Numbered from the stretch's first letter, positions 20,071-30,264 are shown. The stretch is DNA of 64,000 nt from Variovorax beijingensis (GCF_007828835.1 NZ_VIVL01000003.1:558001-622000), one strand, 5' to 3'. The notes: generated from the letters alone by a model not told the origin. Program-made: numbers and translations.

Positions 20071-20849
20071 AGCTGCTGCTGTGGCTCGTGGGGCTGGGCC
20101 TGCTGTTCTTCGCGTGGCGCGTGGCCGTCGTGCTGTCCGGCCTGATGCGCGAGGACCGCGAAACCACCGCTCCCGGCAGCCAGGGCGCTGCCGCCCCCGC
20201 CAGGGAAGACCCGGCACTGCGCGCCGCCCGCGCCGCAGCCGACAACGCGGCGCCCAACAGGCGCCGCTGGGCCCTTGCGCTCGCGGACATCCTGCTGATT
20301 CGCAATGGCCTGCCGTGCAACGGCGACACGCTCGCGCTCGAACTGCCTGCCGAAAAAAGTGAGCAACTCGCGCGCCAGGTGCTGAGGGAAATGAACTTCC
20401 CCGCCGACCTGCCCGCCGCCGCCATTCCCGCGCGCATGCAGGCCGCGCTCACCGGCTGGGTCGGCGGCCTCGGCCGTTCGCACGATGGCTTCTACGAGCA
20501 GCTTGCGGCCCAGGGCCGTGTGCGCGATGCGCTGGCCTTCGACTGCGCGCGCACCGCCTTCCTGGTGCGCTGCATCGCACTGCTCGGCTGGGTGCCCGAG
20601 GCGCAGGCGTGGCCCGTGCTGTTCCTCAACGCCCAGCGCGCGCAGGACAGCTTCGACGGCTGGGAGGATTTCGGCCTGGCCTACGCACGGGCGCGCGAGC
20701 ACTGGCTGCGCATCAGCACCCAGGACGGCCCCGCCTCTACGCGCGCCGCCATGGAGGTGCGCGAGCACCTGCACAACGTCGAGGGCAGCTGGCTCATGCT
20801 GCCCTGGAAACGCTACCGCATCTTCGATCCGCAAACGCTGCCAGCCTGA
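20064..20849 (+). CDS. Membrane-anchored DUF1266 protein
   Basis: 261 residues. A strongly hydrophobic N-terminus (about residues 3-25, LKLLLWLVGLGLLFFAW) is a signal anchor. The region about 140-225 has the DUF1266 pattern: ALAFDCARTAFLVRCIALLG, GWVPEAQAW and the SFDGWEDFGLAYARAREHW stretch. Related DUF1266 proteins occur in the E. coli ybeR-ybeU region beside Sel1-repeat genes, a similar grouping to this one. Function unknown. It starts 7 bp before the end of the PcfJ-like gene. Confidence 0.65.
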   Translation: MLKLLLWLVGLGLLFFAWRVAVVLSGLMREDRETTAPGSQGAAAPAREDPALRAARAAADNAAPNRRRWALALADILLIRNGLPCNGDTLALELPAEKSEQLARQVLREMNFPADLPAAAIPARMQAALTGWVGGLGRSHDGFYEQLAAQGRVRDALAFDCARTAFLVRCIALLGWVPEAQAWPVLFLNAQRAQDSFDGWEDFGLAYARAREHWLRISTQDGPASTRAAMEVREHLHNVEGSWLMLPWKRYRIFDPQTLPA

Positions 20850-20884
20850 GACGGCCGGTGCCCCTTGATCTTTCGCTGCACACC

Positions 20885-22870
20885 ATGACCACGAACCCGA
20901 TCCTGTCCATTCCCTCGCCATGGAAGATCTGCGACGTCGATGCGCTGCTGCGCGCAGGCGAGCACGCCGCGCTCGACCGCCTGTTCGACGAAGCGCTGGC
21001 CGCGAGCTTTCACGACCGCGCCGCCGAAGAGCGCTACCACGCCGCGCTGCCCGCCGACCTCCTGGGCTGCACCGGGGCCGGTGCCGAAGGCCTGGCGCGG
21101 CTGCGCGCCTGGCAGGCCGCGCGCCCGCAATCGGCCCACGCATGGCTGTGCGAGGCGCACTACTGGTTCCACTGGGCCTACGAATACCGCGGCTCGGGCT
21201 GGGCCGGTTCGGTGACCGACCTGGGATGGACCTGCGCCCACGCCTGCGCCACGCATGCGGCCGTGTCGGCGATGCGTGCGCTCGAGCGCGAGCCTACCCT
21301 GTGGAACGCCACCGCACTGATGATGCAGAGCGTGTCGGCCTTCAATGAGCCGGACTGGCTCACGGAGCTCGTGCGCAGCGGACGCGGCCCCGAAGCCCCG
21401 CTCGTGCACGACCTGCCGCTCGACGGCATGTCCCCCGAGGCGCGCGAGGAACTGCTGGCCATGCTCGCGCGCTCCGGCCTGCAGGCGGACGAACGCATCG
21501 CCTGTCCGTCCAGCGCGCCCGCGGCGCTGCCGTCGCCGATGCAGGGCAAGAAGATGCTGACCGGCAAGCAGTACTGGATGCACGCCACGATGCAGATCCA
21601 TCCGCGGCTGTTCTTCTTCTTGCGCCAGTGCATCTGGTTCATGCAGCCGCGCTGGGGCGGCAGCCACGACCGGGTGCGCGCCTTCATCGCATCGCCGGCC
21701 TGCGCGCACCTCGACGAGGTCGAGAAAGACCGCCTGCGGCACGAGATCTGGCGCGACGACTACCTGGAGAACGAGGTCGACGGCGACGACGACCCCGAGG
21801 ACGTGCGCCAGTGGATGGCCGCCACCCGCCAGCGCGCGGGCGAGGCGCTGCACCCGTATCACCGCTGGGAAACGCTGTACTGGATCGCCAAGAGCCACTA
21901 CGGCCGCGACGAGCGGCCGCAGGCGCTCGCCTGCCTGAAGGAAGCCGAGGTCCACGCGCCCATCGACGACGACCACGCGATGTCCCTCGCGGTGCTGCTG
22001 GCCTGCCAGCTCGAGCCGCAGGACCCGTCCTGGCTGGGCCAGGCCGTCGTGCGCAGCGCCAATGCCGGGGAATGCCCGGCCGCGATGATCCTGCACGGCT
22101 ACTGCAGCCTGAAGGGCGTGCTGGGATTCGTGCCCAACGAGCCCGCGGGCCAGGCCTGGCTCGAACTCGCCCGCACGCGCGCCCCGGGCACGCTGGCATG
22201 GAACAAGCTGGCGTCCGCCCTCCGGTACGGCGGGCGCGAGGCCGACGCCTTCGCGCTGGCAACGATGGGCCAGGCGGCGGGCGGAGACTCCTGCGACTAC
22301 CTGCTCGGACTGTTCCATGAAGACGGCGTGCATGTCGCGCCCGACCTGAGCCAGGCCGTTCCCTACTACCGCAAGACCGCCGAGGACGGCGGCAACATGG
22401 GGGCCTACAAGCTGGGCTACGCCTGCTACAACCTCTCGCTCGCCGCGAAGGACCCCGCCGAGCGCGGGCAGCTGATGCAGGAGGCCGTGGAGGCGATGCG
22501 CAAGGCGCACGAGATGGGGCACACCGACGGCCTCGAAGGCATGCTGATGTTCATCGGCGACCTGAACGAGATTCCGGCGCGGCATCGCTACGTGGACCTT
22601 GTGCGCGAGCACGCGCAGCGGGGCCACCCGGCGGCCATGGCGGCGCTGTCCGGCCTGCTGGCCGACCCCGCCGACAAGCAGCTCTACGACTACCGCGAGA
22701 GCGTGCGCTGGATCCTCGGCGCGCAGGCGGTGGCGCCCGACGACGGTTATGTGAAGAACATGACGCGCATCCACCACGAGGACGGCCTCATCGCCAAGCT
22801 CAACTTCAAGCTGCATCGCAAGGGCATCAAGGCGCACGAGATCCCGGGCGCCGACAACGCGATGGTCTGA
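20885..22870 (+). CDS. DUF4034 / Sel1-like repeat protein
   Basis: 661 residues. The N-terminal part (WKICDVDALLRAGEHAALDR and onward) matches DUF4034, a domain found on large cytosolic helical proteins. Near residue 480-530 the segment VAPDLSQAVPYYRKTAEDGG followed by NMGAYKLGYACYNL looks like a Sel1-type repeat, and YWIAKSHYGRDERPQALACL earlier is TPR-like. No catalytic motif and no signal peptide are seen. It is 35 bp after the DUF1266 gene and likely cotranscribed. A scaffolding or protein-binding role is a guess. Confidence 0.6.
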   Translation: MTTNPILSIPSPWKICDVDALLRAGEHAALDRLFDEALAASFHDRAAEERYHAALPADLLGCTGAGAEGLARLRAWQAARPQSAHAWLCEAHYWFHWAYEYRGSGWAGSVTDLGWTCAHACATHAAVSAMRALEREPTLWNATALMMQSVSAFNEPDWLTELVRSGRGPEAPLVHDLPLDGMSPEAREELLAMLARSGLQADERIACPSSAPAALPSPMQGKKMLTGKQYWMHATMQIHPRLFFFLRQCIWFMQPRWGGSHDRVRAFIASPACAHLDEVEKDRLRHEIWRDDYLENEVDGDDDPEDVRQWMAATRQRAGEALHPYHRWETLYWIAKSHYGRDERPQALACLKEAEVHAPIDDDHAMSLAVLLACQLEPQDPSWLGQAVVRSANAGECPAAMILHGYCSLKGVLGFVPNEPAGQAWLELARTRAPGTLAWNKLASALRYGGREADAFALATMGQAAGGDSCDYLLGLFHEDGVHVAPDLSQAVPYYRKTAEDGGNMGAYKLGYACYNLSLAAKDPAERGQLMQEAVEAMRKAHEMGHTDGLEGMLMFIGDLNEIPARHRYVDLVREHAQRGHPAAMAALSGLLADPADKQLYDYRESVRWILGAQAVAPDDGYVKNMTRIHHEDGLIAKLNFKLHRKGIKAHEIPGADNAMV

Positions 22871-22886
22871 GGCGCGGGAACGCGCC
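22871..22886. terminator. Weak hairpin between convergent genes
   Basis: GGCGCG-GGAA-CGCGCC is a perfect 6-bp stem with a 4-nt loop immediately after the DUF4034 stop, between it and the convergent GntR gene. There is no T-run on either side, so termination is uncertain. Confidence 0.35.
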
Positions 22887-22896
22887 GCCGGCCGCT

Positions 22897-23661
22897 TCAG
22901 CGCGGCGCCGCCCTGCCCGCGTGCCGCGCCAGGTGCACCTGGTGCAGCGTGATCTTGCGCACCTCCGCCTGGCTGGTCTCGATGTGCGCGCGCAGCAGCA
23001 TCGCGGCCTGGTCGCCGCGGTTGGCGCGAACGGCCTTGAGGATCTTGCCGTGCTCCTCGTAGGTGGCGTCGATGCGCGGCTGCTGGGTGAAGTCGAGCCG
23101 GCGGATGATGCGGATGCGGTCGGTCACGTCGCCGTGCACCCGCGCCATCTCGGCGTTGCCTGCGGCGGCCACGAGCGCGCAGTGAAAGGCCTCGTCCCAC
23201 TGCGCCACCTGCGCGGTGTCGCTGCTGCGCTGGGCCGCGGGCACGAGCCAGATATCGGCCAGCGCGTCGAGCAGGCTGCGGTCGACGCGGCGGTCGGCTT
23301 CGCAGAGGCGGTGCACGGCGGTGGTCTCGAGCACCATGCGCAGGTCGTAGAGCTGCTCGAACTGGTCGAAGTCGAAGGGCAGCACGCGCCAGCCGCTGCG
23401 GAACAGCACCTCGACGAAGCCCTCCTGCTGCAGGCGGAACAGCGCCTGCCGAACGGGCGTGCGCGAGACGCCGAGCCGGTCGCTGATCTCGTTCTCGGTG
23501 AAACGGTCGCCGGGCACGAGGATGAAATCGGCCACGTCGCGCTTGAGCTGCGCGTAGACCTCGTCGGCCCGCGTGCGGAAAACGGTGGCGTCGGAAGCAG
23601 GGGCGGACGAAGCGGAGCGGGGTCGGACGGTAGACACGTAGGGAATGGTAGTCGCAGTCAT
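22897..23661 (-). CDS. GntR family regulator, FCD (FadR) subfamily
   Basis: 254 residues. A winged helix is at about 35-95 (the sequence [20 protein letters not shown] is the recognition region), then an all-helical FCD effector domain with its metal-ligand-like pattern ([13 protein letters not shown] and later histidines). It is the last gene of the long biuret operon, overlapping the cysteine hydrolase gene by ATGA. The palindrome CTTGTGTACAAG at the far upstream end of the operon is of the type such regulators bind, so it probably represses its own operon; the effector may be biuret or allophanate. Confidence 0.88.
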   Translation of the reverse strand: MTATTIPYVSTVRPRSASSAPASDATVFRTRADEVYAQLKRDVADFILVPGDRFTENEISDRLGVSRTPVRQALFRLQQEGFVEVLFRSGWRVLPFDFDQFEQLYDLRMVLETTAVHRLCEADRRVDRSLLDALADIWLVPAAQRSSDTAQVAQWDEAFHCALVAAAGNAEMARVHGDVTDRIRIIRRLDFTQQPRIDATYEEHGKILKAVRANRGDQAAMLLRAHIETSQAEVRKITLHQVHLARHAGRAAPR

Positions 23662-24329
23662 TGCCCCTGCCCGAGCGCCGCCAGAAGCGCGCTGCTCGGC
23701 GCGGTCCAGCCGACGATCGCGCCCTGGGCGCGAACCATGTCGAGCGTGGCCGCCTTGAAGGCCGGAAAGTAGCTTTCGGTGCAGTCTTCGAGCAGCAGGC
23801 TGTCGTAGCCCCGGTCGTTGGCTTCGCGCATGCTGGTCTGCACGCAGACCTCGGTGGTGACGCCGCCGAACAGCAGGTGCGTGATGCCGCGCGTCTGCAG
23901 CAGTTCATTCAGGCCGGTGGCGTAGAACGCGCCCTTGCCGGGCTTGTCGATGACGATTTCGCCGTCGACGGGCGCCAGTGCGTCGATGATCTGGTTGCCC
24001 GGTTCGCCGGCCACGAGGATGCGGCCCATCGGGCCTTCGTCGCCGATGCGCAGGCTCGGGTTGCCGCGGTTGCGCTTGGCCGGCGGGCAATCGGAGAGGT
24101 CCGCCTTGTGCGCCTCGCGCGTATGGACCACGAGGCCGCCGGCCTTTCGCCACGCAACAAGGGCCGCCTGGGTTGCGGGCACGATGGCTTCGAGCAGCGA
24201 CACGTCGTTGCCCAACGTTTCGCCAAAGCCTCCGGGTTCGATGAAGTCGCGCTGCATGTCGATGAGGACCAGCGCGGTGTTCTTCAGTTCGAAGTCATAG
24301 GGAAATGGGTTGGCGGTTTCTATGCGCAT
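23658..24329 (-). CDS. Isochorismatase-like cysteine hydrolase (BiuH/RutB related)
   Basis: 223 residues. The cysteine hydrolase triad is complete: D24 (LIDMQRDF), K129 (VIDKPGKG) and C162 ([20 protein letters not shown]). The spacing follows that of biuret hydrolase, but the sequence is clearly different from the second hydrolase in this operon (26000-26704), so the two likely act on different carbamoyl compounds. The family also includes ureidoacrylate amidohydrolase. It sits between the ABC ATPase gene (67 bp upstream) and the GntR regulator. Confidence 0.82.
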   Translation of the reverse strand: MRIETANPFPYDFELKNTALVLIDMQRDFIEPGGFGETLGNDVSLLEAIVPATQAALVAWRKAGGLVVHTREAHKADLSDCPPAKRNRGNPSLRIGDEGPMGRILVAGEPGNQIIDALAPVDGEIVIDKPGKGAFYATGLNELLQTRGITHLLFGGVTTEVCVQTSMREANDRGYDSLLLEDCTESYFPAFKAATLDMVRAQGAIVGWTAPSSALLAALGQGQ

Positions 24330-24396
24330 GGTTGTTCTCGCTGTTTTCCAGGACGGGGGGCTGCGATGCGCGGCCCAGCAAAAGCAGTCAGGTCAC

Positions 24397-25992
24397 TCAT
24401 GCCGCAGCCTTCAACGGCTCGTGATGCCCGCCACCCATGTGTGCCCCGATCACATGCCGCTCGGCGCCTTCAGCCGAAGTCTCGAAAACAATCCGCCCTT
24501 CGCTCATCACGACGATGCGGTCCGCCAACTCCAGAAGTTCGTCAAGGTCTTCGCTGATCAGCAGCACCGCCCCGCCCTTTTCCCGCACCTGCACGATGCG
24601 CTCGTGGATCTCGGCAACGGCCGCGAAGTCGAGGCCGAACACGGGGTTGGCCGCGATCAGCACGTTGATGTCGCCGGCGAGTTCGCGCGCCAGCACCGCG
24701 CGCTGCACGTTGCCGCCAGACAGGCTGCGGATCGGTGCGCCCTCGCCCTGCGTCTTCACGCCGTATTCGGCAATCCACTCGCGCGCCCGGTTGCGCCAGA
24801 ACAGGAAGTTCAGCACGCCGCCGCGCGACAGCGGCGGCCGGTCGAAATCGCGCAGCGCCATGTTCTCCGCCACGCTGAGGTCACCCACGCAGGCGTTGCG
24901 CAGCGGCTCCTCGGGCAGGCTGCGGACCTTGAGGCTGCGGTTCTCTGCGCGGCGCGCGCTGTAGGGCTGGCCCATCACGCTCACCTTGCCGGCCAGCCGC
25001 GCGCGTTGCCCGACCAGCGCCTCGACCAGTTCGCGCTGCCCGTTGCCCGAGACGCCCGCCACGCCGAGGATCTCGCCGGCGCGCACCGACAGGCTCAGCC
25101 CGTGCAGCGCGAGCGTGCCGCGATCACCCTGCGCCTCGAGGCCTTCGACGTGCAAGGCGACGGGCGCCGCATCGGGCACCGGTTTTCTCGCGACAGGCGA
25201 TGAAGCCGGCGCAGGCGCCGAAGCACCCTCGCCGCCCATCATCGCCTGCGCCAGCTGCGCCGGGTTCGTGTCCGCCACGCGGCAGTGGTGCACCGCCTTG
25301 CCGCGGCGCAGCACCGTCACGCTGTCGGCATAGGCCATCACCTCGCGGAACTTGTGCGTGATGACAAGCACGGTGCACAGGCCGCTCTTCGCGAATTCGC
25401 GCACGTGGCCCAGCACCTCGTCGGCCTCCTGCGGCGTGAGCACCGAGGTCGGCTCGTCGAGGATCAGCAGGCGCGGCTTCAGATACAGCTGCTTGAGCAG
25501 TTCGAGCTTCTGCTTCTCGCCCGCCGCGAGTTCAGATGGCCGCACGTCGAGGTCGAGGCTGAAGGGCGTGGTCGCAAGAAATTCCTTGAGCTCCGCGCGC
25601 TTCGCCTTCCAGTCGATCAGCGCCGGCGTCTTGCCGCCCGCGAGCAGCAGGTTCTCGGCCACCGTCATGCCCGGCGCCAGCGTGAAGTGCTGGTAGACCA
25701 TGCCGATGCCGAGTGCGCGCGCCACGATGGGGTTGGCAATGTCCTGCTCGCGCCCGTCGATCAGGATGCTGCCCTCTTCCGCACGCTGGAAGCCCGCCAC
25801 GCATTTCACCAGCGTGCTCTTGCCCGCGCCGTTCTCGCCCAGCAGCGCATGCACCGTGCCGGGCTCGACGCGCATCGTCACACGGTCCATCGCGGTGAAG
25901 GCGCCGAAGCGCTTGGTCAGTTCGTAGGTGTCGAGCGCGAGCGCGCCGCTGCCCGCAGGCAGCGCGCCGATGGCATGGGGCGTGGCGGCCAT
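24397..25992 (-). CDS. ABC transporter ATPase, BMP/nucleoside-type, two ATPase domains
   Basis: 531 residues with duplicated ATPase domains, as in the sugar and nucleoside (BMP-type) importers. First domain: Walker A GENGAGKST at 52-60 and signature region LAAGEKQKLELL near 156. Second domain: a non-canonical GVSGNGQRELVEA in the Walker A position and SGGNVQRAVLARELAG near 422. It energises the two permeases at 26710-28691 with the BMP-type receptor at 28717. Located 7 bp after biuH, it belongs to the same operon. Confidence 0.92.
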   Translation of the reverse strand: MAATPHAIGALPAGSGALALDTYELTKRFGAFTAMDRVTMRVEPGTVHALLGENGAGKSTLVKCVAGFQRAEEGSILIDGREQDIANPIVARALGIGMVYQHFTLAPGMTVAENLLLAGGKTPALIDWKAKRAELKEFLATTPFSLDLDVRPSELAAGEKQKLELLKQLYLKPRLLILDEPTSVLTPQEADEVLGHVREFAKSGLCTVLVITHKFREVMAYADSVTVLRRGKAVHHCRVADTNPAQLAQAMMGGEGASAPAPASSPVARKPVPDAAPVALHVEGLEAQGDRGTLALHGLSLSVRAGEILGVAGVSGNGQRELVEALVGQRARLAGKVSVMGQPYSARRAENRSLKVRSLPEEPLRNACVGDLSVAENMALRDFDRPPLSRGGVLNFLFWRNRAREWIAEYGVKTQGEGAPIRSLSGGNVQRAVLARELAGDINVLIAANPVFGLDFAAVAEIHERIVQVREKGGAVLLISEDLDELLELADRIVVMSEGRIVFETSAEGAERHVIGAHMGGGHHEPLKAAA

Positions 25993-25999
25993 GCGTTCG

Positions 26000-26704
26000 T
26001 CAGTCCAGTGCAGACAGCAGCGCCTGCGATGTGGCGTGCGCGCCGAACACGCCGCCCTGCATGGTGATCATCTTCAGCGCCGCCAGATGGTTGCCATGGT
26101 CGGTGGCGGCCGTGCAGTCCGACAGCAGCAGGCATTCGAAGCCGCGGTCGTTGGCGTCGCGCATCGTGGTGTGCACGCACACGTCGGTGGTGATGCCCGC
26201 GAGGATCAGGTTCTCGATGCCGCGCGTGCGCAGGATCAGCTCCAGGTCGGTGGCATAGAACGAGCCCTTGCCGGGCTTGTCGATCACCACCTCGCCCGGC
26301 AGCGGCGCGAGTTCGGGAATGATCTCCCAGCCCGGCTCGCCGCGCACCAGGATGCGCCCGCACGGCCCGTCGTCGCCGATGCCCACGCCGTTGGCGCCGA
26401 TCTGGCGCGAGCGCCAGCGCTTGTTGGCCGGCAGGTCCGCCAGGTCGGGCCGGTGGCCTTCGCGCGTATGGATGACGTGAAAGCCCAGCGGCCGCAGCGC
26501 CGAGAGCGTGCGCGCGATCGGCTGGATCGGCGCCTGCACCAGCGAGAGGTCGTAGCCCATCACGTCGACGTAGCCGCCCTTGCCGCAGAAGTCGGTCTGC
26601 ATGTCGATCACGATGAGCGCGGTGTTGCCGGGCCGCAGCGCGCCGTTGTAGGGCCAGGCATAGGGCTCGGCAGCCACGTGGCGGGAAGATGGGGTGTTCG
26701 CCAT
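26000..26704 (-). CDS. biuH: Biuret amidohydrolase
   Basis: 234 residues. It would hydrolyse biuret to allophanate and ammonia. The triad residues D34 (VIDMQTDFC), K143 ([10 protein letters not shown]) and C176 ([17 protein letters not shown]) fall within two positions of the D36, K142 and C175 I recall for the Rhizobium enzyme. Other stretches such as [18 protein letters not shown] and [19 protein letters not shown] also closely resemble it. The partner allophanate hydrolase gene (atzF) heads the same operon, which supports the call. The ATG was chosen over a longer frame running into the permease gene. Confidence 0.75.
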   Translation of the reverse strand: MANTPSSRHVAAEPYAWPYNGALRPGNTALIVIDMQTDFCGKGGYVDVMGYDLSLVQAPIQPIARTLSALRPLGFHVIHTREGHRPDLADLPANKRWRSRQIGANGVGIGDDGPCGRILVRGEPGWEIIPELAPLPGEVVIDKPGKGSFYATDLELILRTRGIENLILAGITTDVCVHTTMRDANDRGFECLLLSDCTAATDHGNHLAALKMITMQGGVFGAHATSQALLSALD

Positions 26705-26709
26705 GGGAT

Positions 26710-27633
26710 TCAGCTCCTTGTCGATGAAAGTTCGCCCGGCGCGCCGGCAGCTGCCGTGCCGGGTCTGCAGGTCAGCACCAGGATCATCAGCGTGAGCACG
26801 TAAGGCACGGTGTTGAACAGGTGATAGCCCCAGCCGATGCCGATGGATTGCAGCGCCGGCCCGATGGCCCCCGCCCCGCCGAAGAGCAGCGCCGCACCCA
26901 CGCAGCGCAGCGGGCTCCAGCGCGCGAAGATCACGAGCGCCACTGCGATCAGGCCCTGGCCGCTGGAGATGCCCTCGTTCCAGCTGCCCGGATAGAACAG
27001 CGTGAGCGATGCGCCGCCGAGCCCGGCGATGAAACCGCCGGCCGTGGTCGCCGCAATGCGCAGGCCCGAGACGGAGTAGCCGAGCGCGCGCGTCGCCTGC
27101 GCCGAGTCGCCGGCCATGCGCACCAGCAGGCCGGCCCGCGTGCGCGCAAAGCCCCACCAGAGCAGCACCGCCAATGCCACGCCGACAGGCACCAGCGCAT
27201 TGAGCTGCAACGCCGAACGCACCACCGTGTTGTCGCTCCAGAAGCCCAGCGGTATCGCGGGGATCTGCGGCGCCTGCGGCTGGATCAGCGGCTTGCCAAG
27301 ATAGAACGCGAGCCCCGTGCCGAGCAGCATCAGCGCGATGCCGGTCGCCACATCGTTCACGCGGTCGAGCGAGCACAGGAGGCCATGCAGCAGCGCGAGC
27401 GCCGCCCCCGCCACCGCGCCGATCAGCACGCCCAGCCAGGCGGAATCGGTGAGGTACGCACCGCCGAAGGCGGCCATGGCCGAGAGCACCAGCACGCCTT
27501 CGAGCCCGAGGTTGATGCGGCCCGACTTCTCGGTGAGGCATTCACCGAGGCTCACGAAGAGAAACGGCGCGCCCACGCGCAGCGCACCGCCGACGATGCC
27601 GGCGGCGAGCGCGATCCACTGGTCCGCGGTCAT
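26710..27633 (-). CDS. ABC transporter permease (BMP-type, second subunit)
   Basis: 307 residues with about eight hydrophobic segments. The stretch [19 protein letters not shown] is typical of the second permease of BMP-type importers. The start at 27633 overlaps the stop of the first permease gene as ATGA. It is followed after 5 bp by biuH. Substrate is inferred from context to be biuret or a similar ureide. Confidence 0.9.
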   Translation of the reverse strand: MTADQWIALAAGIVGGALRVGAPFLFVSLGECLTEKSGRINLGLEGVLVLSAMAAFGGAYLTDSAWLGVLIGAVAGAALALLHGLLCSLDRVNDVATGIALMLLGTGLAFYLGKPLIQPQAPQIPAIPLGFWSDNTVVRSALQLNALVPVGVALAVLLWWGFARTRAGLLVRMAGDSAQATRALGYSVSGLRIAATTAGGFIAGLGGASLTLFYPGSWNEGISSGQGLIAVALVIFARWSPLRCVGAALLFGGAGAIGPALQSIGIGWGYHLFNTVPYVLTLMILVLTCRPGTAAAGAPGELSSTRS

Positions 27634-28691
27634 CGCACCGCCCCCGCGCCGCGCGGAACGCGCGCGCGCAGGGCGTTCCAGTCGACCATGCGCAACCCCT
27701 CGCTCGCAAGGATCAGCACAAAGGCCATGCCCTGCAGCACCAGCACCGAGGCATCGGGCAGCCCGAGCCGCCGCTGCAACAGGCTGCCCGCCGCACCGAA
27801 GCCGCCAAACAGGATCGCCACCGGCACGATGGCCACCGGGTTGTGCCGCGCGATGAACGACACCAGGATGCCCGCATAGCCGTAGCCCGCGATCAGCGAG
27901 GCATTGGCGTTGGTATGCACCGCCGCCACCTCGACCGCGCCCGCGAGCCCCGCGCAGGCGCCGCCGAGCCCGCAGGCCCCGAGGATGAGCCGCGTCGCCG
28001 GCAGCCCCACGAGCTGCGCGGTGCGCGGATTGCCGCCCACCACGCGTACCGAGAAGCCCGAGGCGGTGGCGCGCAGCCACCACCCGAGCGCCAGGCAGGC
28101 GACCACGCCGATCACGAAGCCCCAGTGCACGTCCGAGCCGCCGATGCCGCCGATCAGCAGCCCGTCGGCGAGCGCATGGGTCGATGGCTTGTTGAGACTC
28201 GCCGGATCGCGCAGCGGCCCTTCGACCAGGTGCTTGAAGATGCCGACGGCGATGTAGGCCAGCAGCAGGCTGCTGATGGTTTCGTTGATGCCGCGGTACT
28301 GGCGCAGCCAGCCCGCAAGGGCGATCCACAGCGCGCCGGCCAATGCGCCCGCGAGGCAGACCACCACCGTGCCCGCGGCATTGCCCGGCAGCGGCACCGC
28401 ATGCGCGAGCGCGGCAGAGGCCAGGCCACCGAGCACCAGCGCGCCCTCTGCGCCGATGACGATCAGCCCCGCGCGCGCCGGCAGCGCCACGCACAGCGCG
28501 GTGAGCATCAGCGGCGCGGCGCGCTGCAGGGTGTTCTGCCAGGAGAACCAGTCGCCGAACGCGCCCTTGAAGAGCGTCGCCCAGACCTCCACCGGATCGA
28601 CGCCCGCAAAGGCCGCGAGCACGCCGAACAGCAGCAGCGCCGCCGCAATGGCGAACACCGGCAGCGCGAATTCCTTGAGCGCTTGGCGCAT
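27630..28691 (-). CDS. ABC transporter permease (BMP-type, first subunit)
   Basis: 353 residues, polytopic, with AGLIVIGAEGALVLGGLASA near the middle as the pattern of this permease class. It pairs with the following permease gene, to which it is coupled by ATGA. Located 25 bp after the binding-protein gene. Confidence 0.9.
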   Translation of the reverse strand: MRQALKEFALPVFAIAAALLLFGVLAAFAGVDPVEVWATLFKGAFGDWFSWQNTLQRAAPLMLTALCVALPARAGLIVIGAEGALVLGGLASAALAHAVPLPGNAAGTVVVCLAGALAGALWIALAGWLRQYRGINETISSLLLAYIAVGIFKHLVEGPLRDPASLNKPSTHALADGLLIGGIGGSDVHWGFVIGVVACLALGWWLRATASGFSVRVVGGNPRTAQLVGLPATRLILGACGLGGACAGLAGAVEVAAVHTNANASLIAGYGYAGILVSFIARHNPVAIVPVAILFGGFGAAGSLLQRRLGLPDASVLVLQGMAFVLILASEGLRMVDWNALRARVPRGAGAVR

Positions 28692-28716
28692 GGCGTGCGG
28701 GCCTGTGCTGCTGCGA

Positions 28717-29835
28717 TCAGGCCTGGCCGATCACGCCTTCGACCAGGTAGTTCATCTTTTCGAGCTCCAGGTCGGTCTGCTTGAGCACCTTGCCGGCCGG
28801 CACCACGACCGCGCCCTTGTTGTCCTTGATGCCGTCCTTGAAGATGTCGAAGCTGCCCGCGATCATCTTCGCCTTGATCTCGTCGGCCTGCTTCTTCGCG
28901 GCGTCGGGCACCATCGGGCCGTAGGCCGACATCTTCACGTAGCCTTCCTTCAGGCCGCCGCGCAGGAAGTTCGGATGCGGCTTGCCGGCCTGCGCGGCCT
29001 CGATGGCGGTCTTGTAGGCCGTGAGCCAGTTCCATTCGGCACCGGTGAGGTACGCGTTGGGCGCGAGTTTGGCCTGGCTCGCGTGGTAGCCGCAGACCAT
29101 CTTGCCGCGCTTGGCCGCCGTCTCCACCACCACCTTGGGGCCGTCGACGTGCATGGTGAAGACATCGCAGCCCTGGTCGGCCAGGCTGTTGGTGGCTTCG
29201 GCCTCCTTCACGGCCATCGACCAGTCGCCGGTGAAGATCACGCTGCAGGTGATGCCGGGCTTGACCGAGCGCGCACCCAGCGTGAAGGCGTTGATGTTGC
29301 GCAGCACCTGCGGGATCGGCTTGGCGGCGACGAAGGCGATCTTGTTGCTCTTCGTCATGTGCGCGGCGATCACGCCGTTCAGGAACTGGCACTCGTCGAT
29401 GTAGCCGAAGAAGCTGCCCGCGTTCTTCGGGTGCTTGCCCTCGGTCCAGAGGCCGCCGCAGTGCGAGAAGCGCACGTCGGGATTTTTGGGCGCCATGGCC
29501 AGGATGTGCGGATCGAAGTAGCCGAACGAGGTGGGGAACAGGAGCTTGGCACCGTCCTGCGAGATCATGCCGGCCATGGTCTTCTGCACGGCGGCGGTCT
29601 CGGGCACGTTCTCTTCCTCGACCACCTTGATGCCGGGCAGCTTCTTGATTTCTGCGGCTGCCATGGCGTGCGCCTGATTGTAGCCATAGTCGTCGCGCGC
29701 GCCGACGTAGATCACGCCGACGGTCAGCGGCTTGGCCTGCGCACTCGCAAGGGCGCTCCAGCCTCCGAGGGTGCCGGCGGCGCCCAGCGCGGCCAGGGAC
29801 TTGAGGGAATCGCGGCGATTGATTTGGCTTGTCAT
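28717..29835 (-). CDS. BMP family ABC substrate-binding protein
   Basis: 372 residues. The N-terminus MTSQINRRDSLKSLAALG is a Tat-like signal (RRDSLK), ending near ASA at about 32. The mature part starts KPLTVGVIYVGARDDYGYNQ, the beginning of the BMP (basic membrane protein/nucleoside receptor) fold. These receptors bind nucleosides and other ring ureides; here biuret or a related compound is inferred from the hydrolases in the operon. Confidence 0.92.
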   Translation of the reverse strand: MTSQINRRDSLKSLAALGAAGTLGGWSALASAQAKPLTVGVIYVGARDDYGYNQAHAMAAAEIKKLPGIKVVEEENVPETAAVQKTMAGMISQDGAKLLFPTSFGYFDPHILAMAPKNPDVRFSHCGGLWTEGKHPKNAGSFFGYIDECQFLNGVIAAHMTKSNKIAFVAAKPIPQVLRNINAFTLGARSVKPGITCSVIFTGDWSMAVKEAEATNSLADQGCDVFTMHVDGPKVVVETAAKRGKMVCGYHASQAKLAPNAYLTGAEWNWLTAYKTAIEAAQAGKPHPNFLRGGLKEGYVKMSAYGPMVPDAAKKQADEIKAKMIAGSFDIFKDGIKDNKGAVVVPAGKVLKQTDLELEKMNYLVEGVIGQA

Positions 29836-29883
29836 GGCGTTCTTTCCAGAGGTTGAAGGGAGTGCAAAAAATGTGCCCCGCGC

Positions 29884-30264
29884 TCAGCCCGGCAGGCTCA
29901 CGTGGGCGGCGACCACGCGCCAGCCGTCGGCCGTGCGCAGCCAGGTCTGGCTTTGCCGGCCGATAGCGGTGGCGCCTTCGCGCCGGAACTCGCAGTTGGC
30001 CGTGGCAAAGTCGCGGCCATAGGTGGTGATGACCGTGCGCAGCAGCTCGCGCGGCGGGCTCTGCACCCGCAGCGATGCGCGGAAGGCGCTGATGGCGGCA
30101 TGGCCGTAGTGGTTCTCGGAGAAGCCGTAGCGCAGCGTGTGCGGGCTGTTCCAGAACAGCGCGTCGAGCACTGCGGGCTGGTTGGCCATGAGCGCTTCCT
30201 CGTAGCGCGCGAACACGGCCGTCACTTCGGCAAGCACCTCGGGGATGTTGATCTCGGGCGTCAC
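29884..30264 (-). CDS. atzH: AtzH-like DUF3225 protein
   Basis: 126 residues from a GTG start overlapping the ATPase stop as GTGA. It is an NTF2-like protein with the family stretch [20 protein letters not shown] and the [18 protein letters not shown] region. In Pseudomonas sp. ADP, AtzH of this family acts on a dicarboxyurea intermediate of cyanurate breakdown to give allophanate. The presence of AtzF in the operon fits. AtzD, AtzE and AtzG are not found here, so the exact substrate is uncertain. Confidence 0.72.
   Translation of the reverse strand: MTPEINIPEVLAEVTAVFARYEEALMANQPAVLDALFWNSPHTLRYGFSENHYGHAAISAFRASLRVQSPPRELLRTVITTYGRDFATANCEFRREGATAIGRQSQTWLRTADGWRVVAAHVSLPG

Noticed and set aside
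20813..23908. A 1031-residue open frame on the minus strand
   Set aside because: It runs over the GntR gene and hydrolase out of frame and antisense to the DUF4034 gene; composition is not protein-like.
24330..24396. A separate promoter for the cysteine hydrolase and GntR genes
   Set aside because: The 67-bp gap shows no -35/-10, sigma-54 element or GntR palindrome, so a single operon is preferred.
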